Part shown: positions 8,600 through 17,035 of the stretch, piece by piece | Layout of the letters: every line of letters begins with the position of its first letter | Numbering within the stretch: position 1 is the first letter of the stretch | DNA from: an uncultured Victivallaceae bacterium | GTDB lineage: Bacteria > Verrucomicrobiota > Lentisphaeria > Victivallales > Victivallaceae | Direction: 5' to 3' | Assembly: GCA_944389925.1 (NCBI GenBank) | Contig: CALXOD010000068.1 | Coordinates: forward strand, 1-64,000 | DNA length: 64,000 nucleotides | Translations under genes and position numbers: made by a program | Notes under the pieces: model-generated | Database searches by the model: none | Seen by the model: the letters and a program-made list of their open reading frames with translations, nothing else | What the model was told of the DNA's origin: nothing

Positions 8600-9208
8600 A
8601 TGAACATGGATTTCAGCCTGACGGGGCCGGAGTTGGAGCGACTAGGAGCCGTTCGAGTCGGCATTGCCGGGGCGGGTGGACTCGGGTCCAACTGTGCCAT
8701 GCATCTGGTTCGTTCGGGGATTCGCCGGCTGGTGATCGCGGATTTTGACACGGTTTCCACGGGGAACCTCAACCGTCAGTTTTTTTTCGCAGATCAGGTC
8801 GGCAGGCCGAAGGTGGAGGCGCTGCGGGAAAACCTGCTGCGCATTGCACCGGATCTGGAGCTGGAGTTGTACTGCTGCCGGGTGGACGAGGAGAATGCCG
8901 GACGGATTTTCGCCCATTGCGAACCGGTGGTGGAAGCCTTCGATGATGCTGCGGCCAAAAGACTGCTGATCAACCTCATGCTGCGTGCCGGAAAAACCGT
9001 TGTTGCCGCCAGCGGTATTGCCGGGTGGGGGCGTTCCGGAGATATGCGTCTGCAACAGGTGGGGCGACGCCTCTATCTGGTTGGCGACGGAGAATCTGCT
9101 GTAGACGATGGGGCAGGGGCGTGTCATCCGACCTCACCCCGGGTAGGATTAGCGGCAGCCATGCAGGCCAACACCGTAATGGCTTTGCTGCTGGGCATAG
9201 ATCCCTAA
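8600..9208 (+). CDS. thiF: ThiS adenylyltransferase ThiF, short type
   Basis: A 202-residue E1-like enzyme. GIAGAGGLGSN at residues 21-31 is the nucleotide-binding loop, followed by the acidic VIADFDTV and the conserved NLNRQFF arginine region. It activates the C-terminus of ThiS with ATP. This is the short form seen in clostridia and other anaerobes; the C-terminal CxxC zinc pairs of E. coli ThiF/MoeB are missing. Its place between thiS and thiG settles the choice of ThiF over MoeB or HesA. Confidence 0.9.
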   Translation: MNMDFSLTGPELERLGAVRVGIAGAGGLGSNCAMHLVRSGIRRLVIADFDTVSTGNLNRQFFFADQVGRPKVEALRENLLRIAPDLELELYCCRVDEENAGRIFAHCEPVVEAFDDAAAKRLLINLMLRAGKTVVAASGIAGWGRSGDMRLQQVGRRLYLVGDGESAVDDGAGACHPTSPRVGLAAAMQANTVMALLLGIDP

Positions 9209-9261
9209 GACCGACCTGTCATTAAAAATTCCTTTGGTCATTTCAGGAGAGTTGTCTGATT

Positions 9262-10032
9262 ATGAAAGAACTTGTTATTGCAGGAAGAAAATTCCACAGC
9301 CGGCTGTTTCTCGGAACCGGGAAATTCGCCTCCAAACAGCAATTTGCCGCCGCATTGGAAGCGTCCGGCACCGAACTGGTCACTTCTGCGCTGACCCGGG
9401 TGGATTTGGCCGATCCGGAGGATGACATTCTGAGTGCCATCGACCGGAGCAAGGTGGAGATTATGCTCAACACCTCGGGTGCCCGCAACGCGGAGGAGGC
9501 TATCCGGATTGCCCGCCTCGGCAAAGCCGCCGGTTATCGCTGGATCAAGCTGGAAGTGCATCCCGACGCCCATTATCTGTTGCCGGATCCGGTTGAAACA
9601 CTCAAGGCTGCAGAGGCGATTCTCGCCATGGATATGGTGGTGCTGCCCTATATCAATGCCGATCCGGTGCTGGCCCGCCGTCTGGAAGAATGCGGAGCTC
9701 ATGTGGTGATGCCGCTGGGGGCCCCGATCGGTTCCAATCAGGGGATTCGTACCCGCGCCATGCTGGAGATCATCATTGAGCAGTCCCATGTGCCGGTGGT
9801 GGTGGACGCTGGAATCGGACTTCCCTCCCATGCCGCCGAAGCCATCGAAATGGGCGCTGACGCCGTATTGATCAATACGGCCGTCGCCGCTGCCGACGAT
9901 CCTGTACGCATGGCTGAAGCCTTCCGGCTCGCCGTCCGGGCGGCGGAACTCGGTGTGGAGGCGGGCCCGCCGGCCGCCCGCAGCGGCGCGTCTGCGACCA
10001 GCCCGATGCATACATTCGATATTTTCCAATAA
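9262..10032 (+). CDS. thiG: thiazole synthase ThiG
   Basis: A 256-residue TIM-barrel enzyme that joins 1-deoxyxylulose 5-phosphate, dehydroglycine and ThiS-borne sulfur into the thiazole phosphate. The Schiff-base lysine is K96 in WIKLEV, at the position usual for the family. The phosphate-binding loops ([34 protein letters not shown] split across the barrel end) are intact. Ribosome-binding site AGGAGAG lies 11 bases before the ATG. It works with ThiF/ThiS upstream and ThiH downstream. Confidence 0.95.
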   Translation: MKELVIAGRKFHSRLFLGTGKFASKQQFAAALEASGTELVTSALTRVDLADPEDDILSAIDRSKVEIMLNTSGARNAEEAIRIARLGKAAGYRWIKLEVHPDAHYLLPDPVETLKAAEAILAMDMVVLPYINADPVLARRLEECGAHVVMPLGAPIGSNQGIRTRAMLEIIIEQSHVPVVVDAGIGLPSHAAEAIEMGADAVLINTAVAAADDPVRMAEAFRLAVRAAELGVEAGPPAARSGASATSPMHTFDIFQ

Positions 10033-10053
10033 CCCGGCTTTGACGGTGACATC

Positions 10054-11154
10054 ATGTTTCCCAAATTAAAATTGACCGAATCCCGGATTCGTGAATGGTA
10101 TGCCGCCGCTACGGCGGAACAGGCGGCGGCGGTTCTGCGGAAACCGCGTTGTGATTACTTTGATCTGTTGACACTGTTGTCACCGGCGGCGGTGGAATTG
10201 CTGCCGGAGATGCGGGAATGTGCTCAGCGGGCCCGCCGCCGTTATTTCGGCAAAACAGTGACGACTTATGCGCCTTTGTATATTTCCAACAGCTGCATCA
10301 ACGGGTGCAAATATTGTGACTTCAACACCCGGCACCACTTTGAACGCAAAATCCTGACACTGGAGGAAATCAGCCGCGAAGCCGACGCCGTGCTTGCTCT
10401 GGGGCTGGATTCCCTGCTGATTGTTGCCGGCGAGGATCCGAAACGGGCGGGGCTGGACTATCTCTGTGCGGTCGGAGAATTGTTGCGGAATCGCTTTTCC
10501 TACCTGTCGCTGGAAGTCGCACCGCAGGAAGAGGCCGGATACCGTCGCCTTTTCGAAGCCGGATACAAGGGGTTGACTTTGTTTCAGGAGACCTATAATC
10601 AGGAGTTGTACAAAGAACTGCATCCCAGCGGGCCCAAACGGAACTATGATTTCCGGGTCTGGAGTCAGCTCCGGGCCGGACGGGCGGGCATGCGTACACT
10701 CGGTATGGCCTTTCTGCTCGGTCTGGATGAGTGGCGCATGGAGGCTGCCAGTCTCGGCGCCCATGCGCTGTATCTGCAGAAGGAGTGCTGGCAAAGCAAG
10801 TTGCAGTTCGCCTTTCCGCGTATTACGCCGGTCAGTGACGGATTTCAACCCGCGCATCCGGTCAATGACGCAGATCTGGAGCAGATGATGCTGGCATTTC
10901 GGATCGTTTTCCCTGAATCAGGGATCACCATCTCCACCCGGGAAGCGCCGGAGTTCCGCGACCGCATGATGATCTGCTGCGCCGATAACATGAGCGCCGG
11001 ATCCCGGGTAACGCCGGGCGGTTACGCCGCGCTGGCAGACAAAGACGTCGGCCAGTTTACGTTGAACGACTCCCGCAGTGTGGCGGAGGTTGAAGCCGCT
11101 ATTCGGGCCAATGGCCAGGAGGTGGTACACAAGTACTGGGATTCCGCTCTTTGA
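10054..11154 (+). CDS. thiH: 2-iminoacetate synthase ThiH (radical SAM)
   Basis: A 366-residue radical SAM enzyme. The CX3CX2C cluster motif lies at C81, C85 and C88 (NSCINGCKYCDFN). It cleaves tyrosine to dehydroglycine and p-cresol, feeding ThiG. Use of ThiH instead of the oxygen-dependent glycine oxidase ThiO points to an anaerobic way of life. Length and the late VTPGGYAALADKD region match ThiH. It is the last gene of thiSFGH, with a strong hairpin terminator 24 bases after the stop. Confidence 0.94.
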   Translation: MFPKLKLTESRIREWYAAATAEQAAAVLRKPRCDYFDLLTLLSPAAVELLPEMRECAQRARRRYFGKTVTTYAPLYISNSCINGCKYCDFNTRHHFERKILTLEEISREADAVLALGLDSLLIVAGEDPKRAGLDYLCAVGELLRNRFSYLSLEVAPQEEAGYRRLFEAGYKGLTLFQETYNQELYKELHPSGPKRNYDFRVWSQLRAGRAGMRTLGMAFLLGLDEWRMEAASLGAHALYLQKECWQSKLQFAFPRITPVSDGFQPAHPVNDADLEQMMLAFRIVFPESGITISTREAPEFRDRMMICCADNMSAGSRVTPGGYAALADKDVGQFTLNDSRSVAEVEAAIRANGQEVVHKYWDSAL

Positions 11155-11177
11155 GGAAAATCTGATCGGAAAAGTGG

Positions 11178-11216
11178 TGCCGCCGGAATCTTCTAAGGAT
11201 CCGGCGGCATTTTTTA
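11178..11216 (+). terminator. rho-independent terminator after thiH
   Basis: TGCCGCCGGA pairs with TCCGGCGGCA around a short loop, then follows a run of six T. It lies between thiH and the convergent MscS-type gene and may also block transcription from the other side. Confidence 0.85.
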
Positions 11217-11221
11217 TCTTT

Positions 11222-13567
11222 TCATTTCTTTTCCTGTGGGGCCGGTGGCGGATCGAAATGAACGTCCAGCTGGGGGAAGGGAATGACGATACCGTTTTCC
11301 CGGAACAGATTGAAAATACGTTCCCGCAGATTGGAGCAGATCCGGACGCTTTCGCCGGCCTCCAGCCAGACGCGCAGCGTGAAGTTTACGGAGCTGTCTG
11401 CAAAGTCCGTACAAAACACCTCCGGCGCCGGATAGCGATAAATGGAGGTGGTTTCCGCTGCGGCCTGAAGCAGGAGTTTCCGAACCAGGCCCGGATCGGA
11501 AGCATAGTCGACGCCGACAACCAGGTCCCGGCGCATGCGCCGGTCGCGTCTCGTCCAGTTGCGGAAATCTTTTGAAAGTACCTGCGTATTGGGCAGGGTG
11601 ATGACCGAGCCGTCAAAGGTTTCAATGACAGTGGCGCGGAAACTGACTTTATGGACTTTGGCATAGGTGCCGTCAAATTCAATTTCATCTCCGGGACGAA
11701 CCTGCTGGCCCACCAGAAGGATGATACCACTGATAAAGTTTTCCAGCACCTCTTTGAGTGCAAACCCCATTCCCATACTCAAGCCGCCGAGGATGACCAG
11801 AATACTGGCATACTGCACATTTAAAATCAGCAGTACGAAGAGCACATAACAGGCCCAGGCAATGTAGGTTCCCAGGGTGACGAAAGACGGAACTGTACCG
11901 AACTCGGCGGATTCCGGGTAAAATTTACGGATCAACAGCTTGCTCAGCGAAATCAGAAATGCCAGTACAAACAGGGCTATCACTATGGTATACAGGTCAC
12001 TCAGAGTGAAACTGAAAAGATCACGCACCCGGATGTCGTTCTGTGTCCAGTATTCCAGAAAACTTTCCAGATGATAAGTGACTGCCACGTTGCCCACCAT
12101 CGTCCGCAGGACGCCCAGCCAGATCAAAGGGATGCCCAGACGCATCAGCGTCAGATTGAGAATGGCTCGTTCCGGTCGGCTTTGCGCTGTCCGATAGATG
12201 ATTTCCGAGGCGGCAACCGCGGCCTGAAACTGGGCCAGCAGCACATAGCCTATGAGCATCATTGTAAATCCGATATACAGCAACCCCTCTACCGCCAGGG
12301 CGGTTTCCAGTGCCGTGATGCACAGGGCGATGATGACCAGGGCCACGTCAAATTTCGGATATCCTCCGCGTCGCAACAGGAGCAGGGTGGCAAGAATGAC
12401 CAGTACATTGATCGGCACAGTCAGCAGCATCAACGGTTGATAGGGAGTCAGCAATCCGTACAACAGCAATGCGACGGCGCTTTGCAGCATCAGCGGTGTG
12501 TAAAGCAGCATACAGCGCCGCATCTGTCCCCGTTCCATCCGGAATCCCAGCGACAGCATCAGCAGCGCACCGGCACAGAGAAACTGGCTGATCTGATACA
12601 TGAAAGACTGCAGATCCTCCGGTTGCAGAAAACGTCCCGCTCCAAACGCCAGCGCCAGGCAGAGCAGCATCCATGCGATTACAAACATTTTCGATTTTGA
12701 ATACTTATCCGGAAAGCGCACCTGGCGCAGCATCCAGGGATAGAGATAGCGCGGCCCGGTAAACAACGCCGCGAGCAGCAGCGGCAGAAAAACCAGCAGG
12801 AAATTTCTGATAACCGGAAAATAGGCGTAGCGCAAAACCGCCTGTGCGGTATCCAGTAGAGTCCAGTACCAGTATTGCAGGATGACCCGTGCCACCGGCA
12901 ACAATTCAAAATAGGTGGTCTGGCGGGAAAAGAAGACCTGGTCAATGGTGGTACTGCGGATTTTATCGCTTTCTTCATAAAGGGATTGCAATTGCTGGAA
13001 CAATGCTGGATCGGCGTGCACCTGAAGAGGTGAGGAGATCCGTATGACGTTTTTTTCCAGTTCCGCATATTTCTGTGCACAATCGGCCAGCAGTTCCGGA
13101 TTGGCGAACCGTTCCCGGCTCTGTTCGATGCGTGCCAGTTCGGCTTTCAGGTCTTTGAGGTGGGCTGCCAGCTGGTTCATACCGTCGCGAAATTTTACGA
13201 TCCGCTGATGCCGGTCCCGATAGGCCGCATAAAGATCATGAATCTGCTGGCAACGCAGAGTCATTTCAAAAACATCCTGCTGCATACAGAAATTCAGCAG
13301 GAAGCGCAGTTCTTCCATGCGAATCCGGGTGGTGGCCTGAAATTGTTCATAGTTTTCCGTGCTGCGTCCAAAGCCGATCCGGTATTTCTCCAGAAGCTGC
13401 AGGGTTCGGGTCATTTGGGAATTCCAACGGGCGAGAATCAGGTCCCAGTTTTCCGCTGATTCCATATTCGTTCGGGAGGCCGGTGTTTTCGGTTCGGAAG
13501 CGGCTTGAGACGGTACAATCGTTATCAGCAGGAGCAGCCACAGCAGCAGGCAGGTAAAAAGGCGCAT
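11222..13567 (-). CDS. MscS/MscK-family mechanosensitive channel
   Basis: A 781-residue membrane protein. It starts with a signal peptide (LLLWLLLLITIVPSQA), then a helical, probably coiled-coil periplasmic region to about residue 240, then a series of transmembrane segments. The C-terminal third is the MscS domain: pore helix GGLSMGMGFALKEVLENFISG, then the beta domain with DEIEFDGTYAKV and ITLPNTQVLSKDFRNW, and the C-terminal mixed domain. This layout is like MscK (KefA) but shorter. It would open under hypo-osmotic stress. It stands alone, convergent with thiH and divergent from mraZ. Confidence 0.88.
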   Translation of the reverse strand: MRLFTCLLLWLLLLITIVPSQAASEPKTPASRTNMESAENWDLILARWNSQMTRTLQLLEKYRIGFGRSTENYEQFQATTRIRMEELRFLLNFCMQQDVFEMTLRCQQIHDLYAAYRDRHQRIVKFRDGMNQLAAHLKDLKAELARIEQSRERFANPELLADCAQKYAELEKNVIRISSPLQVHADPALFQQLQSLYEESDKIRSTTIDQVFFSRQTTYFELLPVARVILQYWYWTLLDTAQAVLRYAYFPVIRNFLLVFLPLLLAALFTGPRYLYPWMLRQVRFPDKYSKSKMFVIAWMLLCLALAFGAGRFLQPEDLQSFMYQISQFLCAGALLMLSLGFRMERGQMRRCMLLYTPLMLQSAVALLLYGLLTPYQPLMLLTVPINVLVILATLLLLRRGGYPKFDVALVIIALCITALETALAVEGLLYIGFTMMLIGYVLLAQFQAAVAASEIIYRTAQSRPERAILNLTLMRLGIPLIWLGVLRTMVGNVAVTYHLESFLEYWTQNDIRVRDLFSFTLSDLYTIVIALFVLAFLISLSKLLIRKFYPESAEFGTVPSFVTLGTYIAWACYVLFVLLILNVQYASILVILGGLSMGMGFALKEVLENFISGIILLVGQQVRPGDEIEFDGTYAKVHKVSFRATVIETFDGSVITLPNTQVLSKDFRNWTRRDRRMRRDLVVGVDYASDPGLVRKLLLQAAAETTSIYRYPAPEVFCTDFADSSVNFTLRVWLEAGESVRICSNLRERIFNLFRENGIVIPFPQLDVHFDPPPAPQEKK

Positions 13568-13697
13568 TTTCCAGTCATCCGGTTATCAGCATTCGATCAT
13601 GTTTTCTTTTCAATATACCTGTATCCGGTACATTTCGCCACTGACTTTCTCATGAAAAAAATCCCAAAAGAAAATATAGAAAAAATATTGAACAGGG

Positions 13698-13738
13698 TTG
13701 AAAATGGAAAAAAATGGATTATTTTGGAATAGATTGGA
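13698..13738 (+). promoter_or_regulatory. mraZ promoter overlaid by four TGGA boxes at exact 10-bp spacing (MraZ boxes)
   Basis: TGGA begins at 13705, 13715, 13725 and 13735, each preceded by A or T, giving exactly one box per helical turn. MraZ of E. coli and Mycoplasma binds direct repeats of TGGGN with 5-base spacers, the same 10-bp period. A promoter (TTGAAA 13698, TATTTT 13720, 16-bp spacing) runs through the boxes, so bound MraZ would block it. No clear ribosome-binding site lies before the ATG. Confidence 0.65.
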
Positions 13739-13766
13739 AAAACTGTAAAAAAATTTCTTCATTTTC

Positions 13767-14252
13767 ATGTTGACTTTCTGTGGCCAGGATCGCTGTCTGA
13801 TGGATGGCAACGGAAGAATCAAACTCGGTCAGCATTGGCTGGATGATTTTGCCGCCGCCTGCGATGGGGAGATTGTGTTGCATTGCCTGCCGGAAGGGGC
13901 GGTGGCTCTGTATCCGGAGGCGGTCTACGGTGAGATGCGGCGGCGGGAACTGGAGGAGGTGGAGCGGGCGGCTTCCAGTTTCGTGGCCCGGCGCAGCATG
14001 CGGCGTTTCGGGGCATTGGCCGCATCTGAACGCATTACCCGCCAGGGGCGTATTACCATTCCCCCGGCATTTCGTGAATACGCGGCTCTGGAGCCGGGAA
14101 GCGAAGTTTGCATTATCGGCGTGGAAATCGGGGTGGAGATCTGGAATGCAGAACGTTACCGGACGGAAATGATGACCATTCAATCCCACCTGTTGCGAAA
14201 GGGAGAAGAGGAGATGACGGCCGATTTGACACCGGAAAGGGAGGAACGGTGA
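13767..14252 (+). CDS. mraZ: divergent MraZ-like transcriptional regulator
   Basis: A 161-residue protein with two AbrB/SpoVT-type half domains. The first has MDGNGRIKL. The second has FGALAASERITRQGRITIPPAFREYA split by the D/R-x-x-GR turn and ends in IIGVEIGVEIW, matching the MraZ plan. In most bacteria mraZ heads the dcw cluster and is followed by rsmH and ftsL. Here it is followed by a small membrane protein and rnpB. The four 10-bp-spaced boxes just upstream support the call and autoregulation. The first half domain is poorly conserved, and the last 15 residues are acidic. Confidence 0.75.
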   Translation: MLTFCGQDRCLMDGNGRIKLGQHWLDDFAAACDGEIVLHCLPEGAVALYPEAVYGEMRRRELEEVERAASSFVARRSMRRFGALAASERITRQGRITIPPAFREYAALEPGSEVCIIGVEIGVEIWNAERYRTEMMTIQSHLLRKGEEEMTADLTPEREER

Positions 14253-14253
14253 C

Positions 14254-14496
14254 ATGAGAAACATGAATCGGGGACAACGGATTTTACTCGGGGGGGCATT
14301 GGCGCTGCTGGCATTGCTGCTGGCCGGTTCCATCCATCCCGAACGGCGACAGCCGGAGGTGGAGGATGCCGGTGTGCGTCGTGCTGCGGAATTGATGAGC
14401 ACGGATCTGCCTGCCTCGCATCAGGCGGCGTGGAGTCAGGCGGTGAAAACGGATTCTCTGGTGCTTTTCCGCTGCAGTACGCTGTCGGTGCGCTGA
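14254..14496 (+). CDS. small membrane-anchored protein of unknown function
   Basis: An 80-residue protein with one hydrophobic helix (residues about 9-25, RILLGGALALLALLLAGS) and a short polar tail of about 55 residues. Its start lies one base after the mraZ stop, so it is co-transcribed. By place and topology it could stand where ftsL normally follows mraZ-rsmH, but it is short, lacks an obvious coiled coil and contains a single Cys. I do not recognise a family. Confidence 0.6.
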   Translation: MRNMNRGQRILLGGALALLALLLAGSIHPERRQPEVEDAGVRRAAELMSTDLPASHQAAWSQAVKTDSLVLFRCSTLSVR

Positions 14497-14530
14497 CGGT
14501 GGTTTTTCTGTAAAAAAGCCATCGAAAACC

Positions 14531-14558
14531 TTGCATAATCTTATTATCCACTTATATT
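14531..14558 (+). promoter_or_regulatory. rnpB promoter
   Basis: TTGCAT (14531-14536) and TATATT (14553-14558) have 16-bp spacing. The predicted start falls at about 14564, matching the 5' strand of the RNase P P1 helix. Confidence 0.7.
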
Positions 14559-14561
14559 ATT

Positions 14562-14934
14562 CCGGTACGGCGGCTCGGGCAGTCGCTCCGGCGCTCCGGC
14601 GCTGGAGAGGAAAGTCCGGACTGCATAGAGCAGGGAGTCCTTTCGATAAGGAAGGATACCGCGGACGATACGCCGCGGGAAGGCCAGTGCAACAGAGAGC
14701 AGACCGCCCGACGGATTTTCCGAAGGGTAAGGGTGAAAGGGTGGGGTAAGAGCCCACCGGGCGTCAGGTGAGAGCCGCGCCGCATGGTAAACCCCTCCCG
14801 CAGCAAGACCAAATAGGGGATGATGCCGTTGCTCGCGGCGCTATGAATCCCGGGTTCTGGTCGCCTAGACAGATGATTGCCGCCTGCTGAGAGCAGCAGG
14901 AACAAAATCCGGCTTACAGAGTCGTCGTACCCCT
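14562..14934 (+). ncRNA. rnpB: RNase P RNA, bacterial type A
   Basis: The catalytic RNA of RNase P, which trims tRNA 5' leaders. Conserved blocks are in order: GAGGAAAGTCCGGACTGC near 14607, the AGGGTGAAAGGGTGGGGTAAGAG region near 14730, and AAATCCGGCTTAC near 14905. The ends are fixed by a 13-bp P1 helix: 14564-14576 pairs with 14919-14931, with two G-U pairs. Length is about 373 nt, normal for type A. A good promoter ends a few bases before P1. Exact ends are uncertain by a few bases. Confidence 0.95.
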
Positions 14935-15017
14935 GTTTTCCGCAGATGGAAGACAAGGATTTACCGGAGACGAAGACGGTTGCGGAGCGGTCGCCGGTGC
15001 GCGCAGTGCCGGAGGGC

Positions 15018-15060
15018 CGTTCCGTATATGTATTTTCGGAAAAAGAGGAACGCTTTTTTT
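15018..15060 (+). terminator. possible terminator downstream of rnpB
   Basis: CGTTCC and GGAACG enclose a 23-base loop with a small inner CCG/CGG pair, followed by seven T. The stem is short. The remaining sequence from 14935 to 15160 holds no convincing gene. Confidence 0.4.
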
Positions 15061-15160
15061 GCAGAGATGGCCGAGGGGTTTTTTCGCTGGAACTGTGGCA
15101 GAAGACGGTTCCTCCCGGCGGGAAAAGACTGACGCAGACGGAACATTTACGGAAGATAAA

Positions 15161-15982
15161 ATGGCGAAATATGCGATTTTAAGTGATATTCATTCGAATT
15201 TTGAAGCTCTGTCCGTGGTGCTGGAAATGTGCCGCGAGCTTGAGGTTGATCATTTTGTTTCGCTGGGTGATATTGTCGGGTACAATGCGGATCCGGTGCG
15301 TTGTCTGAATGCGGTTCGGGATCTGGACTGGGTAGCGATGGTTCGCGGAAATCATGATGAGTATACCGCTTCCGACGATCGTGCGGTCGAAGGATTCAAT
15401 CAGAATGCGCGTCAGGCGGTTCTCTGGACCCGGGAACAGCTGACGCCGGCGGAACGTGCCTGGCTGGTGCGCGCCCCCTATCGTACCAGTGTACCGGGGT
15501 GCAATATGACGCTGGTGCACGCGACTTTGGATTCTCCGGAACAGTGGGGATATATTTTTGACGTGCATCATGCGGTGGATAATTTTTCCTACCAGTTTAC
15601 GCAATTGTGTTTTTGCGGGCATTCGCATGTGCCGGTGGCTTTCTGCAAAAAACCGGTGGTTTCGGGTGGAGCGCGCAGCGTTGATGAAATTCCGGAATGG
15701 AATATTCTTCTGGATGAGGAGGGTACGCCGGTGCCGGAAGATTTTTCCCGGCCGGAAGCGCTCCAAGTGGAGGTCCTGACCGGTTACAAGTATCTTTTTA
15801 ATGTCGGCAGTATCGGACAGCCGCGCAACCGGGATCCCCGGGCGAGTTTTGCTGTTTTCGACAATGTCGAACGGACCGTGACCCGTTACCGGCTTCCCTA
15901 CGATGTGGCAACCGCGCAGCAGAAGGTACTGGATGCCGGCTTGCCGGAACGGCTGGCATTGCGACTGGCGACCGGAAGTTGA
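15161..15982 (+). CDS. calcineurin-like metallophosphoesterase (YfcE/MJ0936 type)
   Basis: A 273-residue protein with all metal-binding motifs of the family in order: SDIHSNFEAL near the N-terminus, GDIVGY, GNHDE, then GHSHVP toward the end. A dimetal centre would hydrolyse phosphodiesters or phosphomonoesters; the natural substrate is unknown. The ATG at 15161 is chosen because GGAAG precedes it and the motif normally starts within ten residues of the N-terminus. The frame is open further upstream to 15059, but that part has no family similarity. Six bases separate it from the heptosyltransferase. Confidence 0.88.
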   Translation: MAKYAILSDIHSNFEALSVVLEMCRELEVDHFVSLGDIVGYNADPVRCLNAVRDLDWVAMVRGNHDEYTASDDRAVEGFNQNARQAVLWTREQLTPAERAWLVRAPYRTSVPGCNMTLVHATLDSPEQWGYIFDVHHAVDNFSYQFTQLCFCGHSHVPVAFCKKPVVSGGARSVDEIPEWNILLDEEGTPVPEDFSRPEALQVEVLTGYKYLFNVGSIGQPRNRDPRASFAVFDNVERTVTRYRLPYDVATAQQKVLDAGLPERLALRLATGS

Positions 15983-15988
15983 TGGAAG

Positions 15989-17035
15989 ATGCCGACGCCG
16001 GTAAAACGCATTCTGGTGGTCAAACCCAGCAGTCTGGGGGATATTCTGCATACATTTCCGGCGCTGGAGCTGTTGCATCGCCGTTTCCCGGAGGCGGAGC
16101 TGGATTGGTTGGTGCACCCGGCATTTCAGGAGGTTCTGGCATTCAGCCCGTTTCCAGTGGCGCGGGCAATTCTTTTCCAGCGGAAAAAATTGGGGAAGGC
16201 GTCGACTTTCCCCCGCGAGTTTCTCGGGCTGGCGCGGGAGCTGCGATGTTGCCGCTATGATCTGGTGATTGATTTTCAGGGGTTGCTGCGCAGCGCTGTT
16301 TTCAGTTTTCTGGCGCGCGGTCCACGTCCGGTGGGGTTTTCGCGGCCCCGGGAGCGAAATGCCCGCTGGCTTTACGGACGGCGTTGCCGCGTTGATATGA
16401 ATCAGCATGCCGTTGAGCGGAATGTGGCGCTGGTCAATCAATTACTTGACATGAACGAACCGGTGCCGAATCTGGCATTGCCGCGCGGGCGTTTTCCGGT
16501 GCAATTACCGGTGGAAGCGGAGGGGCGGCGTTTGATCGGCATTATCCCGGGAGCACGCTGGGAGAGCAAACGTTTTCCGCCGGAGCTTTTTGCTGCGGTG
16601 ATGAAGGCGGTTCGGCGGGATTTCCCGGATGTCGCTTTTTTATTGATCGGCAGCCCTGCCGACCGGGACGATGCGGAACGGATTTTGAAGGTATCTGACA
16701 TGCCCGGGGTCTTTTCGCTGGCCGGTCGGACCGATATCGGTGAAATGATGGAACTGCTTGGAAAATGTGAATTGGTCATCAGCAACGACAGTGGACCGAT
16801 TCATGCGGCAGCGGCGTTGGGGGTGCCGGTATTCGGATTTTTCGGACCGACTCATCCGGAGTGGACCGGGCCATATGGAGCAGGGCACCGGGTTTTCCGG
16901 CGGGAACTGGAGTGTGGCGGCTGTATGCGCCGACATTGTCCACGGGGACCGGTGCCGGCATGCCATGGGTTGGATCCTGAATCAATTGCGGCAGCAGTTG
17001 CGCAACAATTATCGACAGGAGGACGGAAACAATGA
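15989..17035 (+). CDS. glycosyltransferase family 9, LPS heptosyltransferase (WaaC-like)
   Basis: A 348-residue GT9 enzyme. The N-terminal PSSLGDILHTFPAL is the acceptor-side motif typical of WaaC/heptosyltransferase I. The C-terminal domain has the donor-binding IPGARWESKRFP and the signature ISNDSGPIHAAAALGVPVFGFFGPTHP. It would add heptose from ADP-heptose to the lipid A-Kdo core in the cytoplasm. HldD, which makes ADP-L-glycero-D-manno-heptose, is encoded 4 kb away on the other strand. The last residues hold a small cluster of Cys (CGGCMRRHC). Its stop overlaps the next start by four bases. Confidence 0.85.
   Translation: MPTPVKRILVVKPSSLGDILHTFPALELLHRRFPEAELDWLVHPAFQEVLAFSPFPVARAILFQRKKLGKASTFPREFLGLARELRCCRYDLVIDFQGLLRSAVFSFLARGPRPVGFSRPRERNARWLYGRRCRVDMNQHAVERNVALVNQLLDMNEPVPNLALPRGRFPVQLPVEAEGRRLIGIIPGARWESKRFPPELFAAVMKAVRRDFPDVAFLLIGSPADRDDAERILKVSDMPGVFSLAGRTDIGEMMELLGKCELVISNDSGPIHAAAALGVPVFGFFGPTHPEWTGPYGAGHRVFRRELECGGCMRRHCPRGPVPACHGLDPESIAAAVAQQLSTGGRKQ

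Noticed and set aside
14877-15182. 101-residue frame after rnpB
   Set aside because: It starts inside the RNase P RNA and overlaps the possible terminator and the next gene's start.
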